Under the pieces are notes generated by a model. The model ran no database searches. It was given only the letters and a program-made list of their open reading frames with translations, and had not been told where the DNA came from. A DNA stretch of 64,000 nt. Origin: Spinellus fusiger (Eukaryota; Mucoromycota; Mucoromycetes; Mucorales; Phycomycetaceae). The stretch spans positions 186,001 to 250,000 of the forward strand of contig JALLLS010000010.1 of the NCBI GenBank assembly GCA_025094145.1, in the 5' to 3' direction. This document shows, in pieces, positions 1-10,465 of the stretch. The position numbers and the translations under genes were made by a program. Numbering within the stretch: position 1 is the stretch's first letter; every line of letters starts with the position of its first letter.

Positions 1-84
1 CCCTTGACACTAGCCAATTGACGATAGCCATTGACGATAGCCAATTGACGATAGCCATTGACACTAGCCATTGACGATAGCTAC
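1..84. repeat. Minisatellite of about 17-18 bp units
   Basis: Imperfect direct repeats of a unit resembling ATTGACGATAGCCA, with ACTAGCC variants, run from the left edge and stop near base 84. The array may continue outside the window. No protein is convincingly encoded here. Confidence 0.8.
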
Positions 85-527
85 GGACCCCACACTATCA
101 ACAGAGCACCAGAGCATCCACAGGAAAAAGGAACTGTGAGTGCAATTCCAATTCCAATCCTTCTTTTGCTACTATGGACTGCTATGGTATCCTCTGTAGT
201 TCTAGTCACTAGGAGAGCAGAACGGTGTTATCTCTGCTCCTTCCCGACTCCGATATCCCACTCGTTTCATAGGCTAAGGAAGGGAAATGCAATAGAAAAT
301 AGATGGATTTGTGATGAATAGCAATAAAGTGAGATCCCAAAGGAGTTGTATTGCTTGGATTGGTCTAGCATCAAGGCGGTGTACTGTTATTAGAATGATA
401 ATAGCCGCTAATTCTAAGAATGGAGGGAGGGGGAGGGAAATAGGCCAATTTTATTTGTTTCCAATGGATCCATAGAGCGCACGAATAACAAGCAGACGAG
501 TAGTTTCAAAAGGTGGTCCGGGATTTC
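85..527. other. Spacer between left-edge minisatellite and PRPP synthetase 3' end
   Basis: About 440 bp downstream of the PRPP synthetase stop. An open frame overlaps it on the plus strand, but its product shows no recognisable domain and starts inside the minisatellite, so I do not call a gene. Confidence 0.5.
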
Positions 528-2180
528 TTATTCGGCATTGTTAAAGAGATAGCTGACACTCTCTCCGTTGTGCTGTAGTGAAGAGAAGATAAGCAAAATC
601 CCCCTAAAAACAACAGAACCTCTTTGGACTTACCGTTCTTCTAATGGCTTCTGAGAGTGTAGTTGAGATGTCAATAGTGACTAGTTTTCTGCATTTGTCC
701 ATCTTCTCTCTTGGAATAGGGAAACTATTGGTCACCACCAACTGCACAGAAGAATAAGTAAGAATGGCTTAATGTCCCTTTCTCCACCTCCATTGTACTT
801 ACTCTGTGCACGCTGTCACATGCCTGGATCTTCTCCACAGAGTCACCACTAAGAACACCATGGGTAGCAATAATGTATACCTTGTCAGCACCACACTTCT
901 TCATAAGATGCTCAGCAGCATCAAGGAAGGATTGACAGCCATCGATAATATCGTCCTGCACTGGTTAATGGCATGCTCCACAGAGCCCAAACTTACCGTC
1001 AAGAACACAGTCTTGCCCTTGACATCACCCACAAGAGTAATGGTGCTCTGTTCGCCAGCAGTGTCTGCCACAATGGACACTGCAGCATTCTTTGTGTCTC
1101 CATTGACACCTGCGTCTGTGAGAGATGAGATGGAGGCAATGAGATCTGTGGCTTCTGTCTCGGCTCTCTCCTTCTCAGCATCTGCCTCTGCTCCATGAAG
1201 ACTCTTTGGCATGCCACTGTAGGGTCTGTTGTGGCCCTGAGGACCTGATCGGGATCGGTCTTTATGAATCAAGGCAAAGTCAAGACGAAGCGCATCTGCC
1301 AGGGAAGTGACTCTATTCTCTGCCATCAGACCCCATCAACAACCCTCCTATGCACTCTACCTCTTTGCACCACCTGCATTCTTACTGACGACGACGCCAT
1401 TCTTCCACTCGGGTATATTCTGAATGATCCACTTGGCAATGACAGGCTCAGCATAGAGGTTGTCCACGGGTCTTTGGAAGAATCCCTGCATTTGAGAAGC
1501 GTGCAGATCCATTGTCTATACCAGCAGTCAATCAGTGTGACCGTGTAATTTTGCTGTTACCCACAATGATATGATCAACACCAGCGACAGCCAACATGTT
1601 AGCAACGACTATCAAACCATGTCATAAGCCAATCGCCAACAGCAACAAACGTACTTGCGATGGACAGTCATCCCTCCCACCCACACATTTACTTAGACTA
1701 GAGGATATCACTTACGTTTTGCTGTAATTGAAGTTCTTCCCTTTCTCTTGCTCTGTTTGCAATAAGGGAAGTAGGGAAGTACAGCTGTGATTCTCTTGGC
1801 AGATCCAATCCGAGCTGCTTGGATCATAATGCACATTTCGATAATATTGTCATTCATCTGTGTAGAACCGGATTGAATAATGAATACATCCTGGTTACGA
1901 ATAGAGACGCCTAATAAGAGTACAAGGGTAAGTATTTACTGTATTCATCTTTTGCTATTTGTATTTGTAGCTATATCCATTTGTATTTGTAACTGTAGCT
2001 ATATCTATATCTATATCTATATCTATATCAGTCTATGCATAACTTGCCAATTTCAACACTTGTCTCTTTGTTGCTGAATTTCTTAGAAGTCGTAGCAGCA
2101 AGAGGTGTTCCAAGCTTCTTGCATACAAGAGCAGCCAGTTCAGGATGAGAAGATCCAGTCAAAATGCTAGTATTGCGCAT
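528..2180 (-). CDS. Ribose-phosphate pyrophosphokinase (PRPP synthetase), 8 exons
   Basis: Transfers pyrophosphate from ATP to ribose 5-phosphate, giving PRPP for purine, pyrimidine, histidine and NAD synthesis in the cytosol. Exons (minus strand): 2180-2048, 1910-1716, 1608-1565, 1515-1361, 1312-997, 955-803, 741-634, 572-528; the sum is 1149 nt, 382 codons plus stop. The start is [19 protein letters not shown]. Visible family signatures are [24 protein letters not shown], the [18 protein letters not shown] active-site stretch and DIIDGCQSF with KVYIIATHG, which form the PRPP loop. A Ser/Glu/Ala-rich insert of about 60 residues follows the FALIHKDR segment and makes it longer than the usual 318 residues; fungal Prs subunits with such inserts are known. 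Intron 1 (1911-2047) has a GC donor. It is divergent from uL14. Confidence 0.95.
1911..2047 (-). other. GC-AG intron in the PRPP synthetase gene
   Basis: The donor is G|GCAAGT and the acceptor TTATTAG|GCG. Only this junction restores the conserved [12 protein letters not shown] frame. The intron also carries a (TATATC)n microsatellite at about 1984-2028. Confidence 0.85.
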
Positions 2181-3157
2181 TTTAGGGTTCTTGCAGTCAA
2201 ATAGGAAAAAGGACAGACAACTTCCATTGTCAAGAAGGATTTAAAAAAAACTTTTAAAGAACCGCCTTCCAACGTCAAGGCGGATAATAACACGTGACCT
2301 ATAAAGAGGCGCTATAGGAGTAAGTGCATCTTTAGGTTATCTTTTTCTATTGGACACCGTCCGATCTATTATTGCGTCACTAAAGATGACAGCAATGAAA
2401 CAGATGGGCTGCTTTTGATTCACTGACCAACAGACAGACGGACAAGCGGATAATCTGTCCAATAAGAATTGTTTCCAGGTGTGTAGCAGCAAAAACGCCC
2501 TCTTTCTCTAGTCACACTCTTCATGCATTGCCTATAAAGACACAGACGCTTGGTGATGTCTCCCTCCCAACCTATTCTGTAAAAGACATTCTATAGAATA
2601 CAGGCACTAAATATGAATTAACGATCTCTATTGATCTCTATTGATCTCTATTGGTCTTTATTACTGGTGTTATAGAGTAGACCATAGCTTCCTAGACTAT
2701 AGACATATATTCTCTCATGGAGTTAGGCTGCTTGTTGTACTGTCTGGGGTCATGGCGCACTCTTCACTAGAAGAAACATACCAACAACGTGTGAAAATTA
2801 AAAGAGACGGAAAATATGGAAGAGATGTTACCGTCCTATTGCTTTGGGTTGAACTCCAGACTCCGCATATCCTACTCTAGTGTCAATGCACTAAATTACC
2901 AGCCATAGACATAGCATCTTCTTTATCTCAATTTATCCTCAATCAGTGCATTTCTACCCGAGAGACCGTCTGACTCATTCTCTACATTACAAAACACACT
3001 CCTTGGACACACAGAAGAAGAATCAAAATGTGGGGATGAGTTAAAGAGTCACAAATGATGACGCTCAGACTTGAATGTCCGACACACGCCCGGCAGAAAC
3101 TTGAGGACAGAGGTGTGCCATCCAGAAGCCTTCCTCTCTCATCCGAATTTCTTCGCA
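2181..3157. promoter_or_regulatory. Divergent intergenic region between PRPP synthetase and uL14
   Basis: About 980 bp separating two divergently transcribed housekeeping genes, so it should contain both promoters. I see AT-rich tracts and a short direct repeat (TTGATCTCTA three times at about 2634-2660), but no element I can name with confidence. Confidence 0.5.
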
Positions 3158-3914
3158 ATGCCCAAAGGTGTGTTAGCAAAAGAGAGCGGTACAGCATGAG
3201 GATACGTCAATGACAGAAACAGAAGCACCGTCGATCTTGAACAGATGGTTCCATGTACCTTTTTATCTGTTCATCCATCCAATCCACTGATATCCATCCA
3301 TCCATCCATCCAATCCACTGATATCCAATCCACTGATATCCAATCCGCTGATACCCATCCAATCCATCACTACTCATAGCCACCTATCAGCATAACCAGT
3401 ACACCTGTCCACAGAACCACCAGAACCACCCACATCAAAACCTATCCTGCTACTACCGCTCTCCTATCCCCCTTTCTACCATGACAGTAGATACTAATCA
3501 ATATGTGTAGTTAGCATTTCCGGCACGAAGTACCGCATGACCCTCGGTCTGCCTGTAGGCGCTGTCATGAACTGCGCCGATAACAGTGGTGCCAAGAACT
3601 TGTACGTCATTGCCGTCCGTAACATCAAGGGTCGTTTGAACAGACTTCCCGCTGCTGGTTGTGGTGACATGGTGGTTGCTTCCGTCAAGAAGGGTAAGCC
3701 CGAATTGAGAAAGAAGGTCATGCCCGCTGTTGTTATCCGTCAGCGCAAGGCATGGCGCCGCAGAGACGGTGTCTTCCTGTACTTTGAAGACAACGCTGGT
3801 GTTATTGTCAACCCCAAGGGTGAAATGAAGGGCTCTGCTATCACTGGTCCTGTTGCCAAGGAGTGCGCTGACTTGTGGCCCCGTATTGCCTCTGCCTCTG
3901 GTACCGTTGTTTAA
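3158..3914 (+). CDS. RPL23: 60S ribosomal protein L23 (uL14), 2 exons
   Basis: Component of the large cytosolic ribosomal subunit near the elongation factor binding region. Exon 2 (3511-3914) encodes nearly the whole protein, including [40 protein letters not shown] and the C-terminal [17 protein letters not shown], all diagnostic of eukaryotic uL14. Exon 1 is inferred as the 10-nt piece at 3158-3167 (ATG CCC AAA G). Joining it across a 343-nt intron with a TACTAATC branch site (about 3492-3499) gives [13 protein letters not shown]... and 137 residues, the same length as the yeast protein. The tiny first exon is the least certain part. The large first intron carries tetranucleotide repeats. 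It converges on the Rab gene. Confidence 0.9.
3168..3510 (+). repeat. uL14 intron 1 with ATCC and CCACTGATATCCAAT repeats
   Basis: From about 3268 to 3365 the intron holds runs of ATCC and near-perfect copies of a 15-bp unit CCACTGATATCCAAT. The region ends with a yeast-like branch site and a TAG acceptor. Confidence 0.65.
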
Positions 3915-4121
3915 GCTATCTCATCTTTCTTTCAAAAAGATAAAAGAAGGGGCGGTTTATTATTTGTTCAATAAATGCTAGGAAAGACCGAAGAACACTG
4001 TTGGGATTGTTTTCTAGTGCTATAGAATATGGGGCAAACAAGGAGAAATAGAACAAAAGAGTATATATATATATACGTGTGTGTGTGTAGATAGATAGGT
4101 GGATAGGTGGATTGGTTTTTG

Positions 4122-5340
4122 TTAGGAGCAGCAACTACCTGTTTGGGATTCTTCTCCCAAGACACTTGTTTGTGGTCCTAACCGAATACCTGAAGTCTAT
4201 AGAACAAACAAACAAACAGTGAGCAGGTGCGTTGGGCTTATGCTACATCTTTCTTTCTTTCTTTTGTCTGCAGAACCTACTTCATTATTAGCAAATACAC
4301 CATCTCTGATCTTTCCATAAATATCCTCTGCTGTATTCACAAAGGCATCTTCTACATTCATGGATGATTTGGCAGATGTCTCTAGAAACAAGTGAATATC
4401 ATTGTCCTTTGCAAACTGCTCTGCTTCTTCCAGTGTCACTTGTCGTTGGCGTTGATCCAAATCACACTTGTTACCGATCAGCATAATGGTGGTGTGTGGA
4501 TTGGCATGTTTGCGAATGTCTTTATCAAGATGGAGTGTGTTGAGATGGATTTCCTCTGGTATCCAAAGAGATATCTTGGACACTATTTCTTTTCTTACCT
4601 GCCAACCACATTGGAATATGCTCAAATGTCTCTCTTCTAAGCATCCACTAGCATATTAATACTGCTTCCCCCTCATATCATATAAAGAACCACTACCTCG
4701 AGATATCATACACTACACAGTACATAGGGTGTTCAGTCTTCTGCCCCACAGTCTACTCTTCTTTACCTAACAGTGCACCAGCAGCTCCTCTATAATAGCT
4801 TTGGGTGATGCTTCTGAAGCTCTCTTGACCAGCCTTTTTATTTCAATTTAATGCAGAACCGAGTCAGCAGAGGAATGAAGAAGAAGGAACTTAGGTGGCT
4901 TACCGTGTCCCATATCTGCAATTTGACCTGCTTCCCATCCACAGAGATGAACTTTGTACCAAACTCCACACTGTAAAACAAGATTTCCCATCTTTTCTGG
5001 TTAATAGACACACACACCAAACAAATTCAATCTGCCAGCCAGCCAGTGGCCGTTGGTTGGACTTGCCCAATAGTAAGCTCACGGCCAGAATAGAAGCGTT
5101 GGTCGGTAAACTGAAGCAAAAGACAAGACTAGGCGTGGTGAGACGACATTAGAAAAGTATGTTTACCTTGCCAACACCTGTTCATGTCATGGAGGCCTTG
5201 TTATTATTGTCATGTTATGGCGTTCCCCCCCTCCTTTCTTTACCTGAGTCACCAACAATAATGTACTATTTTCAGAGTGAATATTAGATGGAGCAGAAAA
5301 CAAGAGGGATTACCTTGATAATATAGTTATAACTGGACAT
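4122..5340 (-). CDS. Rab family small GTPase (Rab4/Rab14-like), 10 exons
   Basis: Membrane-traffic GTPase, probably endosomal by its Rab4/14-like sequence. Exons: 5340-5314, 5265-5244, 5177-5167, 5128-5067, 4970-4904, 4833-4767, 4712-4697, 4636-4599, 4519-4281, 4196-4122; the sum is 624 nt (207 residues). It starts [15 protein letters not shown]. Visible motifs are the P-loop GDSGVGKSC, switch I TIGVEFGTKF, switch II WDTAGQESF, NKCD for guanine recognition, ETSAK, and a C-terminal GSCCS that fits double geranylgeranylation. Two exons are extremely small (11 nt coding for the P-loop lysine region; 16 nt), and the intron at 4971-5066 has a GC donor. The choice between Rab4 and Rab14 is uncertain. 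Confidence 0.93.
4971..5066 (-). other. GC-AG intron in the Rab gene
   Basis: The donor is TTGG|GCAAGT and the acceptor TTTTACAG|TG. Only this junction restores the invariant TIGVEFG motif. Confidence 0.85.
5167..5177 (-). other. 11-nt microexon encoding part of the Rab P-loop
   Basis: GTGTTGGCAAG is flanked by AACAG on one side and GTAAAC on the other. It completes GDS-GVGK-SC, so skipping it would destroy nucleotide binding and shift the frame. Confidence 0.85.
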
Positions 5341-6036
5341 GACGAATACAGTGCGATACGAATAGGAAGAAAAAGAAAAAGAAAAAGAGTAAAGGGAAAT
5401 TAGGGAAATAAGGCCTAATAAATGGATCATCTGGCAGTGATCCCTTCACGTGTTTCCAAAATGTTAAGTCAACACAACAAGCTTATTTCAGGGAGACTTA
5501 TTCGGTAAGAAAACGATGCCCCTATCTCTTTGGGTGTGAACAGTCTATTTGCACCCTAAAGCGACACCTTTTTCATTTTCTTCTACTTTTGTTGGTTCTG
5601 CTGGGTTGAGTTTTGATCAAAACAAACTCTCGCTCGGTCATTCTTGTGTTTGTTATGTTACTGGTACTTCCGTTGGTGTTCCGCATAAAAGCACCTTTGG
5701 TCTGTGTGAAAAAAAAAAAGAAAAGAAAAGAAAAAAGGAGCTATAGCCAGTCCATCTATCTATCTTTTTTTATTATTTTTATATATTTAGTTTCTTAGAT
5801 AAAATGACCATTTTCTAGTGTTTTGGAAGCACCGCCCTGTCCATTATAATAACAAGCATAAGATGCAAGTTACATATACAAATTACATATACAAATTACA
5901 TATACAAATTACATATACAAATTACATATACAAATTACATATACAAATTACAAACTACATATATTTATATATATTTATATATATATATATTTTAAAAAAG
6001 AAAAGAAAAGAAAAAAGAAGAGGGGTCTTATTTACA
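5341..6036. other. Spacer with 13-bp tandem repeat
   Basis: Divergence side of the Rab gene and 3' side of the PPR gene. It contains an A-rich tract at about 5709-5737, eight or so tandem copies of a 13-bp unit (ACATATACAAATT) at about 5872-5965, and a TATA run. Short open frames overlap the repeats and are not credible genes. Confidence 0.7.
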
Positions 6037-7839
6037 TCAATTATCTGATAACAGACTATTTAATCTGTCAAACAGTAATGGATTGGGTTCTACTCTTGTT
6101 GGATTCTTCTTTGTTATTTTGAATCGCTGTTGGGCCAACACAGCAATAGAAGAAGCCCTCAGGTCTAGTTTAGGCGGTGTAAGTGAGGCTTCATTAGTGA
6201 GCTGTACAAATGTTTCCAATGCTAATGTTGTTTCTCCCAAGTCAAGAAGTGCAGACACAAGGGTATACATGGTATCTGAATTTGGCTGTACTTTCTTATG
6301 TCGCATTGAGGCATATAGTTGTTGTACGATGGTAGAAGAAGTATGGGTGGTGAGGGGTGTATGAGGGGAGTAGGTGAAGAAGTGTGAGGGATGTGTTTTG
6401 TTGGATGTTTCTGTATCAAATCCACTCTCTCTTTCGTTATTCTTCTTTTGCTCCTCTTGCTCCTCTTGCTCCTCTGTTTTCATTCTCTCCTCATCCTCTT
6501 CTTCGCCATACACAGGATCTGTACTTAGAGCCTCCAGTGTATCTTTCTTTATCTTTTCAGGTATGTGTTCAAGCATGTGTTCAGAGTGTGGAGCATCAGA
6601 AGAAGGTTGCATAAAATAGGCAAAAAAGGCATTGTAAATAGCTGCTATCGGCTGAATTCCATAAGTTTCAATATCATTCAAGGACCTCTTTGCATCTCTG
6701 AATCTTCTATTCCACAGCAGAAGCTCAATGTTGATCCGGAAGCTCTCTATGTCTGCAGGCGGTATGCTCATTGGAGTGGTGTCTTTGATGCCCCTCTTCT
6801 TTTGCTCTTTCAGTGCACCCATCATGTCCTTGAACATGGAAAACACTTTATCATACATCCCGTTATGTGCATAGCTTGACATGATGGCATTCCATGCAAT
6901 TGTACTGTTGATCAGGTAATCCAGTTTGTTCTCGCGTAAATGATCTAGCATACGCTCCACTCCTCCAATATCCCCCATCTTCCCCATGCCATGGATGAGT
7001 GTCGTGTAGGTATAGCTGTCTGGATCAATCTTTTGTGCAAGCATATCATAATAGAGCCGCTGTGCTGTGCTGATATCAGACATCTTGGTGGCAATATGGA
7101 TCAGTGTATTGAATGTCACTAAACATGGCCTCATTCCACGGTACTCGACGTCTATGGTCTGGATGGTTTCTTTTGTCTTGAGAAATGTGCCTGTTTTCAT
7201 CTCCTCAAAAAGAGTCAATGCCTCTGTCAAGTGGTGCTTGTGAATAGAAGGCACTGATTTTCCTCCTACCCAGCTCATAAGTGCATTGTACTCGCTTCTT
7301 CTCAATGGCATCTTCAGCTTCTTCATATCATCAATTATAGCCAAGAATCGAAAAAGATTCTTTTGGGTAGCACGGGCTCGTACTGTGAACCGAATAAGTT
7401 GGCCATAGTTGTGTCGTGTAATATACCCAAGGTATTCATTAGCATAGAAGAACGTATAGATGGGCCAAATCAAGTCAATATCCTGCGTTGCTAGGGATCG
7501 GTGGAACGTCACCAAAGCTGTTAATTTATCTTTTGATTTTGCTATTGGTAAAGAAGGCTCGTTTTTCTTGTCCTGCACTACAATAGTCTTCAAATAGTGG
7601 TTTATAACTGCCGTGGGTGGTTGAGGAGCGCTTTCTCCATTGCGGCTCTGAGCTGAGGAGGCAGTTGTTGCAGTGTAGCCTCGTGTAGGTGAAGACAATG
7701 AGAGAGGTGGGCCGTGGTGTGTGTGTAGTCGTGCATGGAGTTGCTTTGTTGATATACAATGGGTCTTATGGGCTGTTTTGCAAAGTGAATAGTTTGCTCT
7801 GCTGGACTTGATGCTGACCCTGGGCCAGAATTGCTGCAT
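6037..7839 (-). CDS. Pentatricopeptide repeat (PPR) protein, probably mitochondrial
   Basis: A single-exon gene of 600 residues from the first ATG at 7839 (the open frame runs slightly further upstream without an ATG). PPR proteins bind organellar RNA and act in its stability, processing or translation. Helical repeat units are clear around the middle: VTFNTLIHIATKMSDISTAQ, then YTYTTLIHGMGKMGDIGGVE, then TIAWNAIMSSYAHNGMYDKV, with further degenerate repeats near the C-terminus (TMYTLVSALLDLGETTLALE). The N-terminus is rich in Arg, Ser and His with few acids (MQQFWPRVSIKSSRANYS), fitting a mitochondrial presequence. A Glu/Gln/Lys-rich linker (EEEDEERMKTEEQEEQEEQ) separates the two repeat regions. 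The specific RNA target cannot be told. Confidence 0.88.
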   Translation of the reverse strand: MQQFWPRVSIKSSRANYSLCKTAHKTHCISTKQLHARLHTHHGPPLSLSSPTRGYTATTASSAQSRNGESAPQPPTAVINHYLKTIVVQDKKNEPSLPIAKSKDKLTALVTFHRSLATQDIDLIWPIYTFFYANEYLGYITRHNYGQLIRFTVRARATQKNLFRFLAIIDDMKKLKMPLRRSEYNALMSWVGGKSVPSIHKHHLTEALTLFEEMKTGTFLKTKETIQTIDVEYRGMRPCLVTFNTLIHIATKMSDISTAQRLYYDMLAQKIDPDSYTYTTLIHGMGKMGDIGGVERMLDHLRENKLDYLINSTIAWNAIMSSYAHNGMYDKVFSMFKDMMGALKEQKKRGIKDTTPMSIPPADIESFRINIELLLWNRRFRDAKRSLNDIETYGIQPIAAIYNAFFAYFMQPSSDAPHSEHMLEHIPEKIKKDTLEALSTDPVYGEEEDEERMKTEEQEEQEEQKKNNERESGFDTETSNKTHPSHFFTYSPHTPLTTHTSSTIVQQLYASMRHKKVQPNSDTMYTLVSALLDLGETTLALETFVQLTNEASLTPPKLDLRASSIAVLAQQRFKITKKNPTRVEPNPLLFDRLNSLLSDN

Positions 7840-8739
7840 ATTTGCACAGGCTTGGTGCAATGTCAATACGCTATCAAAAGGGAAGGCTCTGTGTAAATAA
7901 GGGGTGTGACTTGTCTTGCTAGTTTAAAAAATTGATAGAGTAAAATTGTGGGCATGGACATCTTTCCCAACCTCACTCATTTATCTTATCCCATCTATGC
8001 TTTCTCCTTATGCCCACTCGATTGACCTTACAGTCCCTTCAAAAACCATGGACACTGTACTTTCTACGCGTTAATTAGGAGTTTATAAACATTTAGTCAA
8101 AGCGTTAAAAATAAAAATTTCGGTGCCAACTACGGCATGATACATTTTAGGCATGGACATCTTGCTACTCATGGAACATCAGTGTTATCCTTATATTATT
8201 AGTAGTAGTGCTGTTATCGATCAACAGCTAATGTATATTAGAATTAGAATAGAAATATATCAGTATTACTCATATTACAGCGTATTTATTTTATACGCAT
8301 TCATAGTGTCTCTCTATTTCTCTTTGTTACTAGCTCACTATAAACTATGAATAATCCTATAGATATGCCATCATTGAAACTATTACCAACGGTAAGTTTA
8401 GAATGTATTGGATAGAACTGTAGTACTATGTTATATCAATGAACTCTTATGCTATTTACTAAAAACAACAACAGAGATCACTTGAATAAACATAGATATA
8501 TAAAGGGAATATATCTATTTATCAATAATAAAATAATAAAAATGTATAACACAACATGGTCTTAAAAATAAGTTTATAAATTTGCATGTTAACACTAGAT
8601 TACATATTTCACGTGAACATTGGGTTAAAGAAAGAATAAACTGTCAAGGAGAAATGGGCCGAGCAATTGTACAGGAAAGTAAAAGGATCAAAAATACTAG
8701 CTCATTAAGTACATTTACATACACCTCTAGGTCATTCCC
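7840..8739. other. AT-rich spacer
   Basis: Lies between the PPR start and the 3' end of the GPI-anchored protein gene. Only short A/T-rich open frames occur; no RNA gene or domain is recognised. Confidence 0.5.
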
Positions 8740-9660
8740 TTAAACAAGGTTCCAGAGAGTAGCACTAATGGCAAGAAATCCAGCCATAGCAGTAAAAGGC
8801 ACACTCATGACACTAGAAGAGACACATGGAAAGAGTGATGAGGATGTGCATAAGGATATAGGAATGTGTATAAAGAGAAGAAAGAAAATAAATTACCTGT
8901 GGGCAGCACCTTCCAAGGGGTTATCAATACCACTAGTGACATTGGAGGGGTTAATGTCCTCAGAGAAGGGGCTGTCGGGTCTTTTTGCACCCTCCTCGGG
9001 ATAATAGCCGTCAGACTCATCATTGTTGGTACCAATGGGTGTGGCAACTGCAGTTTCATATACTGTTTGAGTCACCATCAAAGTAACAGTGGGGGTTGAA
9101 GTAAAAGGTCCTTGTGGGTCTTGAGCAGGCTTGTCTCCAGGGAAGATACCATCTGTAGTACCATCTGAAGTACCATCTTTAGCTCCATCTTTAGCTCCAT
9201 CTCTAGCACTGCCTTCTCCACCTTTTTCACCTGTAGTGGGTGTGGGAATGTCTTTAGTTCCCTGGTGTGCTGGTTTAGTATCTTCTCCAGTCTCTCCCTT
9301 TTTTTCGCCATCCACAGGTGTTTCTTCATTAGCAGGTGCTGTGTGTGGGTTGGTAGCATGGCCCTTTCCTCTGTGAGCATCAGAATGGCTGCCTTCTCTG
9401 TCCTTGGAGTGGTCTTTCTTATGCTTCCAATCCTCTTTCTTATGCTTCCAATCCTCTTTCCAATCTTCACCCCCTTTCCAGCCATTGGGTCTTGAGCAGG
9501 ATTTTTGCCATTCACCATGAGCATACAGCTCAAATTCCTTGTGCTCTGTTCCCGCCTTCTTTTCAGTAGTATCGATGGCACCGTTGTTTGCAGACACACT
9601 ACAAGCCAGCAGACCAAAAGCTGTAATGTAGGCCAAGGTATGTGCAGTTTGGATCTTCAT
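8740..9660 (-). CDS. Secreted, repeat-rich, probably GPI-anchored cell-surface protein, 2 exons
   Basis: Exons 9660-8897 and 8812-8740 encode 278 residues. The N-terminus MKIQTAHTLAYITAFGLLACSVSA is a typical signal peptide. The mature part is charged and low-complexity: tandem WKHKKEDWKHKKDH-type repeats at about residues 65-80, then repeated DGAKDGAKDGTSDGTTDG units at about 150-170. Exon 2 supplies the hydrophobic tail SVPFTAMAGFLAISATLWNLV ending at the stop, preceded by small residues, as in GPI-attachment signals. It is therefore probably a wall or plasma-membrane protein. No enzymatic domain is seen. The assignment rests on architecture, not on homology. Confidence 0.82.
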
Positions 9661-10465
9661 TTTTAAAGTGGATGTCTTTTTCTTTTTTAAAAAAATAAAT
9701 ATAAAAAAAACTGGTGTAAAGTAGAGAGAAAGAGAAAGAAGAGTGTAGTAGTAGTAGCAGTAGCAGTAGTGAGTTAGATGTGGGATTCAGCTCTTATTCT
9801 TTTCTTTTAAATATCAACTTTTTTTTTTCTTCACCTCTCTAATTAGACTTTGTTGTAGTTTCTCCTTGCAACTACGTATAGGTGTATATGTGTATGATTG
9901 CGTAGAATCATGTAATGGCAGATGTCAAACTTTAGGTAGGTAGATAGGTAGATTTCTATACGTCAGTCTACTTTTTCTTCCTTGCCTTTTTCCTTTTTTA
10001 GAGGATTTTCAAAAGGCATCGGCATGGCAAACGGTCTCTTCCTAGTGATAATTTTCACCTGTTTCCACTCTATAGACTTTCTCTTTGTCTCTGTTTTTAG
10101 CTATAGGGTGCTCTACCGGTAAGAAATTCGGAATGATATCACAAAAATATATACAACTATTGATGAACAAACCAACTTTTATTATTATTATCTTTTCATT
10201 GCTAGCTTTTTTTTTTTAAAAAAAAAAAGAAAGAAAGAGAGAACTGTATAATTGTAGTGAGAATAGCTTTCAACTGAATTTTTCCATGGAGTAGAACAAT
10301 TAAATGTTAGTTATGGTAATAAGAAAAATAAAAACAAGGAAAAATAAATAAAGGGCATGAGTCAGCTTCCGTATCTTATTTAATAAAGAGTTGTCCATTT
10401 CGTAACATTGATATTAGTACATCTTTATAATTATAGTGAGAAGATACTATTTTTCTCTCTCTCTA
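9661..10465. other. Spacer upstream of the GPI-protein gene and 3' of malic enzyme
   Basis: Contains purine- and pyrimidine-rich tracts, a CAG/TAG trinucleotide run near 9747-9770 and a T-run followed by an A-run at about 10207-10229. It should hold the promoter of the GPI-protein gene. No coding signal is seen. Confidence 0.5.

Noticed and set aside
58..321. Plus-strand open frame of 87 codons
   Set aside because: It starts inside a minisatellite and has no recognisable domain or promoter context.
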